From the NCBI GenBank assembly GCA_903850335.1, contig CAINLJ010000101.1, positions 1-34,638 of the forward strand: 34,638 nucleotides of DNA, written 5' to 3'. Position numbers and translations under genes: made by a program. The stretch comes from an uncultured Bacteroidia bacterium. GTDB lineage: Bacteria > Bacteroidota > Bacteroidia > Bacteroidales > Prolixibacteraceae. Every line of letters begins with the position of its first letter. The first letter of the stretch is position 1. The notes beneath the pieces are model-generated. The model had not been told where the DNA came from. It saw only the letters and a program-made list of their open reading frames with translations, and did no database searches. This document shows positions 7,439 to 16,885 of this stretch, one piece after another.

Positions 7439-10400
7439 ATGAAACGATTCGTAAATAGAAATATTTATTTTATTCTTGCAATTCCGGTATTTATTTTTGC
7501 ACTGTCATGTGAAATGTTTTTTTTTAAGAAAAACAGTAACAGGCATGAGGCAGAACGTATTCTGAACATCTTTGAGAAGAAAGAGCACAAACTTGGACTG
7601 ACTGTTGATTCGGTAGGGTTCAAATTAAAATCGCACCCTGTAACACTAAATTACTGGTCCCTTCTTCCCTTTTTAAGATCCAATGAGGAGGGGCTCGAAA
7701 TAGCAGTATACAGTTTAAATAGTTTGGTCTTCTGGTCTTCGTCTTCAATCATCCTTCCTCCCGAAATCCCTAAACTTAACGGAATCATCCATCTGCCGAC
7801 CGGATGGTATTATCAAATATCCAAAAAGTCAGGTGTTTATACAATTTGTGGATTTGTTCTTATTAAGAGGGAGTTCCCTTATCATAACCGATATATAAAG
7901 AGTTCCTTTGACCGTGATTTTATGCTGCCTGATGACTATGTTGTTAGCCAGGTCCGGCAACCCGGGAGCATAAATGTGACGAGGCCTGATGGGAAATTCC
8001 TTTTCTCACTCAACATTCCCAGAGATGGGTTCCAGACATCCGGAAAATCAAATTCAGCCGCATTGCTTTATCTTGTTATTCTCTTTCTGGTGCTTGCCCA
8101 GATTAATTTATCCCTTAAACTTAACCGACGGATTTCTGACCTTGTAAAGTTTTTCATATCAATTGGATTGCAAGTATTTATATATCTGGTTGTTGTGGGA
8201 TTGAAAATTCCTGATTCATTATTTCAGACTAAACTTTTTTTGCCCCATGATTTTGCGTATAGCCGTTGGATAGCCTCCTTGGGTGAGTTTCTGCTTATCT
8301 GTGTGCTGATGTTTTCGATCTCCATTTCGTTTTTTTTGGTCAAAAAAGTCAGGCTCAATGCCAGATTGAAGAAAATTTGGATCTATTTCGTAATCTTATT
8401 TACAGCATTTTATTTTTCATTTTCAATTGCCTTACTCAGGATCTTATTATTGAATTCCAATATTTCGATGGAATTTCTGGGGAACCTTAGATTTTCAGCC
8501 ATTAACGTTTATGCTTTTACCGGAATATCGCTTCAGGTTCTGGGATTCGTAATTATCATGAGGTACTTTAAGCAGGAGTTTTTCAAACAGATTGGGAAAT
8601 TCAGGTTTGTAAGAGACTTTTTAGTTGCCGGTGTGATTTCAGGAATAGTTGTATCATTCATTTTAACCGGTATTGACTGGTCACCCTTTTTGTTTTATTT
8701 TTTGGTAATCCTGTTATTGTCCTTTTTTGAAAGTAAAAAAATAATTGAATATAAATATACTTTCCTGCTTGTTTTATCTGTGGCAGGAGCACTGTATATA
8801 AACTTCTATGCTCACGACCTGATTCAGATAAAGAAGAACAAGGTGCTTGATCTTTGGGCAGTAAAATTAAGTTCCGAAAGAGACTCAGGGGCAGAAATCT
8901 TCCTGTCGGAACTTGACAGTAAATTACACGAGGACACGATCATACAATCGCATTTGTATCCACCTTACAAGACGCTGGAATCCTACTTTCAGAATAATTA
9001 TTTCACTGGATTCTGGAGAAATTATAATCTCCAGATTACAATCTGCAACTCTGAGGATAGCGTATATCTGACTGATGATAAGAGACATTATCCCTGCCTT
9101 GAATTTTTTACTAATTTAAGGAAGTCAAAAGGAATTCTGGTTTCAGGAAGTAATTTTTATTTCATGGATCGTTTGAATGGGAGGATATCTTACCTGGGTC
9201 AGCTTGATGTTACAAATTCAATGGGCGTTCCGGTGAAGATATTTATTGAGCTTAATTCAAAGGTTATACCGGAAGGGAAGGGATATCCTGAACTTTTGCT
9301 TGACGAGCATGCTTCGAGAGAGAGTCAGGATGGCGATATAAGCTATGCAAAGTATTTTGACGGAGAACTTGTGGATAGGGGAGGTGAATACCAGTATAGT
9401 ATGAAGTTGCCCCAGGAAGTATCAGTTAATCAAGAATTTACTCACTTTGTTAAGAATGGTTACATTCATTGCTCGTATCACCGGTATGGTAATAATTATG
9501 TTATAGCAAGTTATCCTCAGGTCTATTTTTACGATAAAATAAGTACCTTCCCATATCTTTTCCTCTTATTCTTCCTCATTGGATCAATTCTCCGGATTAT
9601 TGGCAATAAGAACTTCACCTTATATAAACGACACTTCGATTTTCGTCAAAAAATTCAGTTAACCCTAATTCTTTCATTATTGGGTATCCTGATTATTATT
9701 GGTTTGGGTTTAATGTTTTACAACTCCAATAAATTGCTCCTTTCGGTAAAAGATAACCTAAATGAGAAGTTATTATCCGTAACGAGTGAATTGAGTATGA
9801 GAATTGGTTTAGAGACAGAACTTAATGGTCAAATGCCGGATATATTAAACGAACAACTTATTATGCTTTCCGACATTATACATACAGATATTAACCTTTA
9901 TGATCTTAGTGGCCGGTTATTTTCTACTTCACGTACCGAGATTTATGATCGTGGACTCATGTCACGCCGTATGGATCCAGTTGCTTACCAATCGATTGCC
10001 ATTGATCATCTGCCTCTTTTCCTTCACGATGAGAATCTGGGAGAGATGAAATTCTATTCAGCATACTCACCTATTTACAATCAAAATAACAAGTTGATTG
10101 GATATGTTAACCTCCCTTATTTCAATGGTCAGGATGAAATTGAAAAACAAATATCTGATTTCATAGTTGCCTTTTCGAACCTTTACATCCTGCTTATCAT
10201 GATGAGTCTGCTTTTGGCCCTGATTATAAGTCATAACCTGACAGCACCATTACTGCAGATTGAGAATTATCTGAAAGGGATTCAGTTGGGGAAGACTAAC
10301 GCAAAAATTGAATATTCAGGTGATGACGAAATTGGGCGGTTGGCAGGAGAATATAATAAAAAAGTGGAGGAGCTGGCAGTGAGTGCAGAATTACTCGCCC

Positions 10401-11086
10401 GTTCAGAACGTGAATCGGCATGGCAGGGAATGGCACGTCAGGTAGCTCATGAAATAAACAACCCCCTTACACCCATGAAATTAAGCATTCAATATCTCCA
10501 GCGGATAAAGGAGCAAAACAGCGAAAATTTCGATGATTACTTTCACCGTGTGAGCAGGACCCTGGTTGAGCAGATCGATGCATTGTCGCTTATAGCATCT
10601 TCATTTTCTGATTTTGCAAAAATGCCGGGAGTAAGTGATGAATTGATTGATTTGAGGGAAAAGCTTAAGGAGGTGGTTCTCCTTTTCGAAAACTCAAACA
10701 ATGTTTCAGTTACATGCACGATTTTAGCCGAGGGCCCGGTTTATATAACAGCCGACAAGGATCAAATAGGACGGGCAGTGATTAACCTGGTTAAGAACGG
10801 CATACAGGCAATTCCTAAGGACGGGAACGGGTTTGTTAAGGTTGTATTGTCAAAGGAAGGAGAATGGGCACGCATTTTAATTACAGATAATGGATCCGGC
10901 ATTCCCTCCGAATTACATGATAAATTATTTGAACCAAACTTCACAACAAAATCAAGTGGAATGGGATTGGGGCTTGCAATTGTGAAGAAAATCATTGAGA
11001 ATTCGAAGGGGGAAATATGGTTTGAATCAACGAAGGACGTTGAAACTACGTTCACAATTAAACTTCCGTTATCTGCACCTGTCTGA
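7439..11086 (+). CDS. large membrane sensor histidine kinase, NtrY-like
   Basis: A 1215-residue multi-pass sensor kinase. Residues 1-25 form a first membrane segment. A periplasmic part follows (30-200), then about eight membrane segments between 205 and 455. A second extracytoplasmic region spans 460-700, with membrane helices near 702-720 and 738-760. A third sensory region (770-900) precedes a last helix at 908-930. HAMP covers about 930-985. The phosphoacceptor is H1004 in QVAHEINNPLTP. The ATPase domain has N box NLVKNGIQA (1117-1125), DNGSGIP (1150) and GMGLGLAIV (1174). No response regulator is encoded nearby, so it is an orphan kinase here. It is 5 bases after rlmH and convergent with recQ (17-base gap). 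Confidence 0.9.
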   Translation: MKRFVNRNIYFILAIPVFIFALSCEMFFFKKNSNRHEAERILNIFEKKEHKLGLTVDSVGFKLKSHPVTLNYWSLLPFLRSNEEGLEIAVYSLNSLVFWSSSSIILPPEIPKLNGIIHLPTGWYYQISKKSGVYTICGFVLIKREFPYHNRYIKSSFDRDFMLPDDYVVSQVRQPGSINVTRPDGKFLFSLNIPRDGFQTSGKSNSAALLYLVILFLVLAQINLSLKLNRRISDLVKFFISIGLQVFIYLVVVGLKIPDSLFQTKLFLPHDFAYSRWIASLGEFLLICVLMFSISISFFLVKKVRLNARLKKIWIYFVILFTAFYFSFSIALLRILLLNSNISMEFLGNLRFSAINVYAFTGISLQVLGFVIIMRYFKQEFFKQIGKFRFVRDFLVAGVISGIVVSFILTGIDWSPFLFYFLVILLLSFFESKKIIEYKYTFLLVLSVAGALYINFYAHDLIQIKKNKVLDLWAVKLSSERDSGAEIFLSELDSKLHEDTIIQSHLYPPYKTLESYFQNNYFTGFWRNYNLQITICNSEDSVYLTDDKRHYPCLEFFTNLRKSKGILVSGSNFYFMDRLNGRISYLGQLDVTNSMGVPVKIFIELNSKVIPEGKGYPELLLDEHASRESQDGDISYAKYFDGELVDRGGEYQYSMKLPQEVSVNQEFTHFVKNGYIHCSYHRYGNNYVIASYPQVYFYDKISTFPYLFLLFFLIGSILRIIGNKNFTLYKRHFDFRQKIQLTLILSLLGILIIIGLGLMFYNSNKLLLSVKDNLNEKLLSVTSELSMRIGLETELNGQMPDILNEQLIMLSDIIHTDINLYDLSGRLFSTSRTEIYDRGLMSRRMDPVAYQSIAIDHLPLFLHDENLGEMKFYSAYSPIYNQNNKLIGYVNLPYFNGQDEIEKQISDFIVAFSNLYILLIMMSLLLALIISHNLTAPLLQIENYLKGIQLGKTNAKIEYSGDDEIGRLAGEYNKKVEELAVSAELLARSERESAWQGMARQVAHEINNPLTPMKLSIQYLQRIKEQNSENFDDYFHRVSRTLVEQIDALSLIASSFSDFAKMPGVSDELIDLREKLKEVVLLFENSNNVSVTCTILAEGPVYITADKDQIGRAVINLVKNGIQAIPKDGNGFVKVVLSKEGEWARILITDNGSGIPSELHDKLFEPNFTTKSSGMGLGLAIVKKIIENSKGEIWFESTKDVETTFTIKLPLSAPV

Positions 11087-11103
11087 TTTCAAATTATTGC
11101 GAA

Positions 11104-13284
11104 TCAATTCCCCATTTCCGCAAGAAATTTTATTCTAACCATTCTGATCTCCTCTACTTCGTAATCATCACCGAATTCTGCCAGTGCCTCTTCCATGGCA
11201 TCTGATTCTGCATCTTCTCTGAAGTACCTGTAAATGTCATCAATCTGGTCCTCGTCCATTACATCCTCAATGTAGTAATCAATATTGATCTTTGTCCCTG
11301 AATTGACAATCGCCTCCAGTTCAGTTAGCAATTCATCCAGACTCATCCCTTTTGCCTCGGCAATCTCATTGAGTGCTAATTTTCTGTCGATATTCTGAAT
11401 GATATAAACCTTGTTTTTTGACTTATTAGCTACGGAACGAACAACCATATCCTGAGCTCTTTCTATCCCTTTTTCGTCGACATATTGTTTTATTAATTCG
11501 ACGAATGGCTTGCCGTATCGCTGAGCCTTTCCCTGGCCAACACCAATAATACCCTGAAGTTCTTCGATAGTAGTAGGGTATTGAATTGACATGTCGGAGA
11601 GTGAAGGATCCTGGAATATTACAAATGGAGGTAACTTATGTCTGGCAGCTACCTTTTTACGCAGATCTTTCAGTATTGCGAACAGCTCAGGATCGCCGGA
11701 AGCCTGCCCTCCCTGCGGAATATCATCACCCTCTTCTGCCGATTCATAATCATGATTCTTAACAATCATAAATGAACGGGGGTGGGCGATGAAATCTTTG
11801 CCCAAATCGGTGAGTTTGAGAACTCCGTAATTTTCGATGTCTTTATGGAGAAATCCGGCAATTATACTTTGCCTGAACACGGCATTCCATATTTTGTCAT
11901 CATATTCATCCCCTTCGCCGAAAATGTCGAGAGAGTCATGTGAAAATGATTTAACCGTGGCGTTTTCCACGCCCATAAGAATATTCACCAGATGCTCACC
12001 TTTGCATTGCTCTTTAACCTCTACTACTGCTTTTAAGGCCATCACAACGAGATCTTTTCCTTCAACCTGTTCTTTCGGGTTGAGACAATTATCGCAGAAA
12101 CCACAATTTTCTGTCTCATATTTCTCCCCAAAATAGTGTAAAAGTATCGTGCGACGACAAAGTGATGATTCGGCAAAGGCCACAGTATCAAGCAGTAATT
12201 GCTGGCCAATCTCTTGTTCTGCCACAGGTTTCCCCTGCATGAATTTCTCAAGCTTCTGTATATCCTTGTAACTATAGAAGGTAATGCACTTCCCTTCGCC
12301 GCCATCACGGCCAGCCCGACCAGTCTCCTGATAATAACCTTCGAGCGATTTTGGAATATCGTAATGAATAACAAACCTGACATCCGGTTTGTCGATTCCC
12401 ATACCGAATGCAATGGTAGCAACGATTACATCGGATTCTTCCATTAGAAATTTATCCTGATTTGCAGACCTTGTGGCCGAATCCATTCCGGCGTGATAGG
12501 CAAGAGCCTTTATTCCATTGACCTGAAGTAATTCTGCAATCTCCTCGACTTTCTTTCGGCTAAGGCAGTAGATAATCCCTGATTTACCGGGATTACTTTT
12601 TATCATTCTGATTATTTGATCCTTGGCTTTGTTTTTTGGCCGGATCTCATAATAGAGATTTGCTCTGTTAAACGATGACTTAAATACCATGGCATTTTGC
12701 ATACCCAGGTTTTTCTGAATATCGTGTTGTACCTTTGGTGTGGCGGTGGCTGTTAAAGCCATGATCGGTGCCTGCCCGATCTCATTTACAATGGGTTTGA
12801 TTCGTCTGTACTCTGGTCTGAAATCATGCCCCCATTCAGAAATACAATGTGCTTCGTCTATTGCATAAAAGGAAATTTGAATCCCCTTCAAAAAATCAAT
12901 ATTTTCGAGTTTTGTCAATGATTCCGGAGCTACATATAGAAGTTTTGTATGGCCTCTCGAAATATCCTCCTTTACTTTCTGAATGGCTGTTTTTGTCAGC
13001 GATGAGTTCAGAAAATGGGCAACTCCATCCTCTGTACTGAAACTTCTTATTGCATCGACCTGATTTTTCATTAAGGCGATAAGAGGAGATATTACAATCG
13101 CGGTACCCTCCTGCATAAGTGCAGGTAACTGGTAACAAAGCGATTTTCCGCCACCCGTTGGCATTAGAACGAATGTGTCATTCCCTTCCAGTATACTGTT
13201 AATTACTTCTTCCTGTTGTCCTTTGAACCGGTCAAAGCCAAAGTACTTTTGAAGCTGGTCATTAAGTGTTTTTTTATCTATCAT
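11104..13284 (-). CDS. recQ: ATP-dependent DNA helicase RecQ
   Basis: SF2 3'-5' DNA helicase of 726 residues for recombination and fork repair. Motif I PTGGGKS lies at 42-48, DEAH at 143-146, and the second RecA lobe has YYQETGRAGRDGG near 317. The zinc site is C376, C394, C397 and C400. A winged-helix RQC domain (about 405-505) and an HRDC domain (about 531-600) follow. The final 125 residues (YIIQNIDRKLALNEIAEAKG... to EEIRMVRIKFLAEMGN) form a helix-turn-helix plus acidic extension, which I recall as standard for Bacteroidota RecQ. It is therefore full length for the clade. It is convergent with the kinase and divergent from tatC. Confidence 0.97.
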   Translation of the reverse strand: MIDKKTLNDQLQKYFGFDRFKGQQEEVINSILEGNDTFVLMPTGGGKSLCYQLPALMQEGTAIVISPLIALMKNQVDAIRSFSTEDGVAHFLNSSLTKTAIQKVKEDISRGHTKLLYVAPESLTKLENIDFLKGIQISFYAIDEAHCISEWGHDFRPEYRRIKPIVNEIGQAPIMALTATATPKVQHDIQKNLGMQNAMVFKSSFNRANLYYEIRPKNKAKDQIIRMIKSNPGKSGIIYCLSRKKVEEIAELLQVNGIKALAYHAGMDSATRSANQDKFLMEESDVIVATIAFGMGIDKPDVRFVIHYDIPKSLEGYYQETGRAGRDGGEGKCITFYSYKDIQKLEKFMQGKPVAEQEIGQQLLLDTVAFAESSLCRRTILLHYFGEKYETENCGFCDNCLNPKEQVEGKDLVVMALKAVVEVKEQCKGEHLVNILMGVENATVKSFSHDSLDIFGEGDEYDDKIWNAVFRQSIIAGFLHKDIENYGVLKLTDLGKDFIAHPRSFMIVKNHDYESAEEGDDIPQGGQASGDPELFAILKDLRKKVAARHKLPPFVIFQDPSLSDMSIQYPTTIEELQGIIGVGQGKAQRYGKPFVELIKQYVDEKGIERAQDMVVRSVANKSKNKVYIIQNIDRKLALNEIAEAKGMSLDELLTELEAIVNSGTKINIDYYIEDVMDEDQIDDIYRYFREDAESDAMEEALAEFGDDYEVEEIRMVRIKFLAEMGN

Positions 13285-13441
13285 AATTGTCGCTCAAATT
13301 CTCCCTCAATCTATAAGATTTTGTCCCACTAAGTTATCAATTATATTCCCTGTTACAAGAATTTATTTGAAAAACTTTAAAATTTAACATTGGATAGTTT
13401 TGTAAACAGTTTTTAGGTTTATAAAATGGGGCAAAGAATCG

Positions 13442-13449
13442 TATATTTG
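13442..13449 (+). promoter_or_regulatory. promoter -7 box for tatC-lptB
   Basis: TATATTTG matches TAnnTTTG about 52 bases before the tatC start. The -33 side (TTTA near 13418) is weak. It lies in the recQ/tatC divergent gap, and I saw no convincing recQ promoter there. Confidence 0.5.
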
Positions 13450-13501
13450 TCGCTTCATTAATTGTTCGGTTCTCATTTATAAAATTATCAATTAAAGACG
13501 C

Positions 13502-14359
13502 ATGTCCATAATGGGATTATTTAAGGGAAAAGCGAAAAAACAGAGTAAAGCCAATGAAGAAATGTCATTCCTTGAGCATCTTGAGGAATTGAGATGGCAT
13601 CTGGTTCGTATTTCTGCAGCGGTTGTCATTGGTGCCATACTGGTTTTCATAAATGTGAAGTTTATAATGGATAAGATCCTCTTCGCCCCTAAATATCCTG
13701 GTTTTATTACAAACAGAATTTTTGGATGGATGGCAGAGAAACTTAATTCAACTGATCTGGCAATAAATACACAGCCATTTAGTATTATTAATTATGATAT
13801 GGCAGGACAGTTCTCAACTCACCTGAGCATAGCAATGATAGGTGGTATAATCATTTCGATCCCTTACATTTTCTGGGAATTCTGGCGCTTCATAAAACCA
13901 GCTCTTTATGAAAAAGAGCGCAAACATGCTACTGGTGCTGTCTTTTACAGTACATTGTTATTTATGACTGGAGTTTTTTTTGGGTATTTCCTGATCGTTC
14001 CTCTCTCAACACATTTCTTTGGTTCGTACCGGGTGAGCGCTGAAGTAGTAAACCAAATCAACCTGAACTCCTATATAAGTGCCGTCACGACGATTATTCT
14101 TGGCAGTGGGGTTGTTTTTGAACTTCCGATAGTAATTTATTTTCTTGCTAAAGTAGGGCTTGTCAGCTCCGGTTTTCTTAAAAATTATCGTCGGCACGCT
14201 TATATTCTTTTATTGTTGCTGGCCGCGATAATTACTCCACCCGACGTTTTTAGTATGTTATTGGTTTCAGGACCACTCATTACGCTCTACGAATTGGGTG
14301 TTGTGCTGGCGAAAGGTATAGAAAAGAAGAGAGTGGATGAAGAACTCCTTGAAGCTTAA
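13502..14359 (+). CDS. tatC: Sec-independent protein translocase subunit TatC
   Basis: Core receptor of the twin-arginine translocase, 285 residues in the inner membrane. The cytoplasmic N-terminus carries the family motif SFLEHLEELRWHL near 23-35, followed by six hydrophobic segments. Typical pieces include ISIPYIFWEFWRFIKPALYEKERKHA in the first cytoplasmic loop and ELPIVIYFLAKVGLVSS in the fourth helix region. The C-terminal end is short and charged. No tatA or tatB lies beside it, so those are encoded elsewhere. lptB starts 20 bases later, implying co-transcription. Start: the ATG at 13502; a second in-frame ATG 9 bases on (MGLFKG) is an alternative. Confidence 0.97.
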   Translation: MSIMGLFKGKAKKQSKANEEMSFLEHLEELRWHLVRISAAVVIGAILVFINVKFIMDKILFAPKYPGFITNRIFGWMAEKLNSTDLAINTQPFSIINYDMAGQFSTHLSIAMIGGIIISIPYIFWEFWRFIKPALYEKERKHATGAVFYSTLLFMTGVFFGYFLIVPLSTHFFGSYRVSAEVVNQINLNSYISAVTTIILGSGVVFELPIVIYFLAKVGLVSSGFLKNYRRHAYILLLLLAAIITPPDVFSMLLVSGPLITLYELGVVLAKGIEKKRVDEELLEA

Positions 14360-14379
14360 AAAATTAAATTTCCTGAAAG

Positions 14380-15150
14380 ATGAAGCTCAGAGCCGAGAAT
14401 ATAGTTAAAAAATATAGAAGCAGAACTGTTGTTAAAGGTGTTTCCCTGGAATTAAATCAAGGTGAAATAGTAGGATTGCTTGGACCAAACGGTGCCGGTA
14501 AGACGACTTCTTTTTACATGATTGTTGGTTTGATCAAGGCAAATGGAGGTCAGATATTTCTCGATGACATGGACATTACAACCTTTCCGGTTTATAAAAG
14601 GGCTAAACTGGGCATCGGATATCTGGCACAGGAAGCCTCAGTCTTCAGGCAGATGAGTGTTGAGGATAATATCCGGTCAATCCTGGAGATGACAACATTT
14701 ACCAAGGAATATCAGCGTGAGAAACTGGAATCATTGCTCGATGAATTTGGACTCCAGAGGGTGCGAAAAAGCACAGGCATTCAATTGTCAGGTGGCGAAC
14801 GTCGCAGGACTGAAATCGCCCGTTGTCTTGCAATAAATCCGGCTTTTATTCTGTTGGATGAGCCTTTTGCTGGTGTTGACCCGATAGCAGTTGAAGATAT
14901 TCAGCAAATAGTTTTCAGACTAAAGGATAAAAACATAGGAATTCTTATTACTGACCATAATGTCCATGAGACTCTCTCCATCACAGACCGCTCTTATTTA
15001 CTTTATGACGGTAGGATACTTAATAGTGGATCAGCAGAAGAATTAGCTGAAGACGAAGAGGTTAGAAGATTATATCTGGGGCAGAACTTTGAACTCAGGA
15101 GACCCTTGGTTATGAAACCTGAGGCATCTCCGGATAATATTACAGAATAA
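14380..15150 (+). CDS. lptB: lipopolysaccharide export ABC transporter ATPase LptB
   Basis: Cytoplasmic ATPase of the LptB2FG complex that extracts LPS from the inner membrane. It has 256 residues, the usual size plus a short tail. Walker A GPNGAGKT is at 35-42, Q84 in the Q loop, signature LSGGE at 136-140, Walker B ILLDEP at 157-162 with E161, and the switch H193 in TDHNVHETL. The latter and [15 protein letters not shown] are LptB-specific features. LptF, LptG and LptC are not in the window. It sits after tatC in the same direction, with tRNA-Leu 56 bases downstream. Confidence 0.96.
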   Translation: MKLRAENIVKKYRSRTVVKGVSLELNQGEIVGLLGPNGAGKTTSFYMIVGLIKANGGQIFLDDMDITTFPVYKRAKLGIGYLAQEASVFRQMSVEDNIRSILEMTTFTKEYQREKLESLLDEFGLQRVRKSTGIQLSGGERRRTEIARCLAINPAFILLDEPFAGVDPIAVEDIQQIVFRLKDKNIGILITDHNVHETLSITDRSYLLYDGRILNSGSAEELAEDEEVRRLYLGQNFELRRPLVMKPEASPDNITE

Positions 15151-15184
15151 TTTTGTTCCGGAATTTCCCAATTAAAAAAAATAC

Positions 15185-15192
15185 TATATTTG
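15185..15192 (+). promoter_or_regulatory. promoter -7 box for tRNA-Leu
   Basis: TATATTTG ends 14 bases before the tRNA. The -33 region is a weaker ATTT near 15163-15166, spaced about 18 bases. Confidence 0.6.
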
Positions 15193-15206
15193 CAGCGCTA
15201 AAAAAT

Positions 15207-15288
15207 GCGGACGTGGCGTAATTGGTAGCCGCGCCAGACTTAGGATCTGGTGCCGAGAGGCGTGGGGGTTCGAGTCCCTTCGTCCGCA
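15207..15288 (+). tRNA. tRNA-Leu (anticodon TAG)
   Basis: Class II tRNA of 82 bases. The acceptor GCGGACG pairs perfectly with CGTCCGC (15281-15287), with discriminator A at 15288. The anticodon stem is CCAGA/TCTGG with loop CTTAGGA and anticodon TAG at 15241-15243. It has the long variable arm of tRNA-Leu (TGCCGAGAGGCG) and T-loop TTCGAGT. CCA is not encoded. It reads CUN codons. Confidence 0.95.
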
Positions 15289-15302
15289 CTGAGTACCAAC
15301 AG

Positions 15303-15340
15303 ACCGCCTTTTTCCTGAATGGAAATAAGGCGGTTTTTTT
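15303..15340 (+). terminator. terminator after tRNA-Leu
   Basis: ACCGCCTT pairs with AAGGCGGT. An inner TTTCC/GGAAA extends the hairpin, and a run of seven T follows. Confidence 0.85.
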
Positions 15341-15404
15341 GATTTGCTGTTTATCAAACCCTTACACCCTGCCAAAGGTATATTAGATCATAAAGGATAA
15401 AAGT

Positions 15405-16760
15405 ATGAAAATTTCGAAAACAAGTATTGATGATTTGAATGTGGTTGTTCGGATTGTAATCGAAAAGCAAGATTATGAGACAACTGTTAATGAAACATTA
15501 AAAGATTACCGCAAGAAGGCCAATATGCCCGGCTTTAGGAAGGGAATGGTTCCCCCCGGTCTTATAAAGAAAATGTATGGAAAGTCTGCAGTGGCCGAGG
15601 AGGTAAATAAACTGCTTGGCAGCGAGCTTACAAAATATATATCAGACGAAAATTTAAATATTCTGGGCGAACCGCTGCCTTCTTTAACCGAACAATCAAT
15701 TGTAGATTTCGACAGTACTGCGGATATGGAATTCGCATTCGATCTGGGCCTGAGTCCTGAAATTAATATTGTTCCTGAAAATATTGGAGAGTTACCTTAT
15801 TATGAGATCATAGTAGACGATCAGCTAATCGAAAACCAGATATTGGGTTATACAAATCGCTTTGGTGAGAATATTCCTGCCGAAGTTGCAGGTGAAAAGG
15901 AAATTACAATCGGAGACTTTGTTCAGCTTGATTCGGATGGGAACTTCAACGAAGAAGGGATAGCTCCTTTGAATGTTCAGATTTCTGTTCAGCTAATTAA
16001 GGATGAGGCAGTTCAAAAATTGTTTATAGGATCCGTGGTCGGCGACGTTATCCGTTTTAACCCCAGAACAGCTTTACAGGATGATCATGAAGTTACCCAT
16101 CTGCTTAAAATTAAGCATGATGATATAGATTCTGCAGACACAGATTTTAATTTCACGATAAATACGATAAATACTTTTGTGCCTGCTGAAATAGACGAAT
16201 CACTTTTCAAAAAAATCTATGGAGAAGAAACTGAAATAAATTCAGTTGAGGACTTACGCGAAAAGATTCGTGAAGAGTTAAAATCCAATCTTGTTTATTC
16301 AAGCGACTACCGGTTTTCTATCGATGCCAAAGAAGCATTTACAAAAGCCGCATCATTGAAACTTCCGGAAGAGTTTTTAAAAAGATGGCTTGTCGAAACA
16401 AACGAAAAAGTTACTAAAGAGCAAATTGAGGAGGAATTTGACCATTTCCGTAAAGACCTTGAATGGACTTTGATTAAGAGTAAACTAATTAAGGAGAACG
16501 AAATTCGCATCGAGGAATCAGATATTCATTCGATGGCCCGCGATATGGCCCGTATGCAATTCCAGCAATACGGCATGGCCAATGTCCCGGATGAATACCT
16601 CGATAATTATGCCAACTCCATCCTTCAGAATAAAGAGCAAAAACAGAAGATGGCAGAGAAGAAAATTGAGGATAAAGTTCTTGAATTAATAAAGGAGAAA
16701 TCCGGAATTGAGATTAAACAGGTTACACAAAAGGAGTTTGACGATTTGTTTGAAAAATAA
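15405..16760 (+). CDS. tig: trigger factor chaperone
   Basis: Ribosome-associated chaperone of 451 residues that meets nascent chains at the tunnel exit. The ribosome-docking motif GFRKGMVP is at 43-50 in the N-terminal domain. A middle domain (about 145-250) occupies the FKBP-like position, but I see no clear match to an active peptidyl-prolyl isomerase site. The C-terminal helical arms run from about 255 to the end and are rich in Lys and Glu. The start is the ATG at 15405 after AAAGGATAAAAG. It is followed by clpP and clpX, the classical tig-clpP-clpX order, although a separate promoter box precedes clpP. Confidence 0.95.
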   Translation: MKISKTSIDDLNVVVRIVIEKQDYETTVNETLKDYRKKANMPGFRKGMVPPGLIKKMYGKSAVAEEVNKLLGSELTKYISDENLNILGEPLPSLTEQSIVDFDSTADMEFAFDLGLSPEINIVPENIGELPYYEIIVDDQLIENQILGYTNRFGENIPAEVAGEKEITIGDFVQLDSDGNFNEEGIAPLNVQISVQLIKDEAVQKLFIGSVVGDVIRFNPRTALQDDHEVTHLLKIKHDDIDSADTDFNFTINTINTFVPAEIDESLFKKIYGEETEINSVEDLREKIREELKSNLVYSSDYRFSIDAKEAFTKAASLKLPEEFLKRWLVETNEKVTKEQIEEEFDHFRKDLEWTLIKSKLIKENEIRIEESDIHSMARDMARMQFQQYGMANVPDEYLDNYANSILQNKEQKQKMAEKKIEDKVLELIKEKSGIEIKQVTQKEFDDLFEK

Positions 16761-16791
16761 ATATCGAACCTAAGGATTAGTAGTATTTTTA

Positions 16792-16799
16792 TAACTTTG
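16792..16799 (+). promoter_or_regulatory. promoter -7 box for clpP-clpX
   Basis: TAACTTTG is a full match to TAnnTTTG, about 86 bases before the clpP ATG. No clear -33 TTG is seen. It suggests clpP-clpX can be transcribed independently of tig. Confidence 0.5.
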
Positions 16800-16885
16800 T
16801 GGGACAATTTATTTTGAGGAATCTTCAATGATTCTGTCGAATGAACTGTCTTACAAAGTTTTTTAATTTTTAAAAGTTTACAAAT

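Noticed and set aside
15184-15375. Minus-strand open frame across tRNA-Leu
   Set aside because: It is the reverse complement of the tRNA and its terminator.
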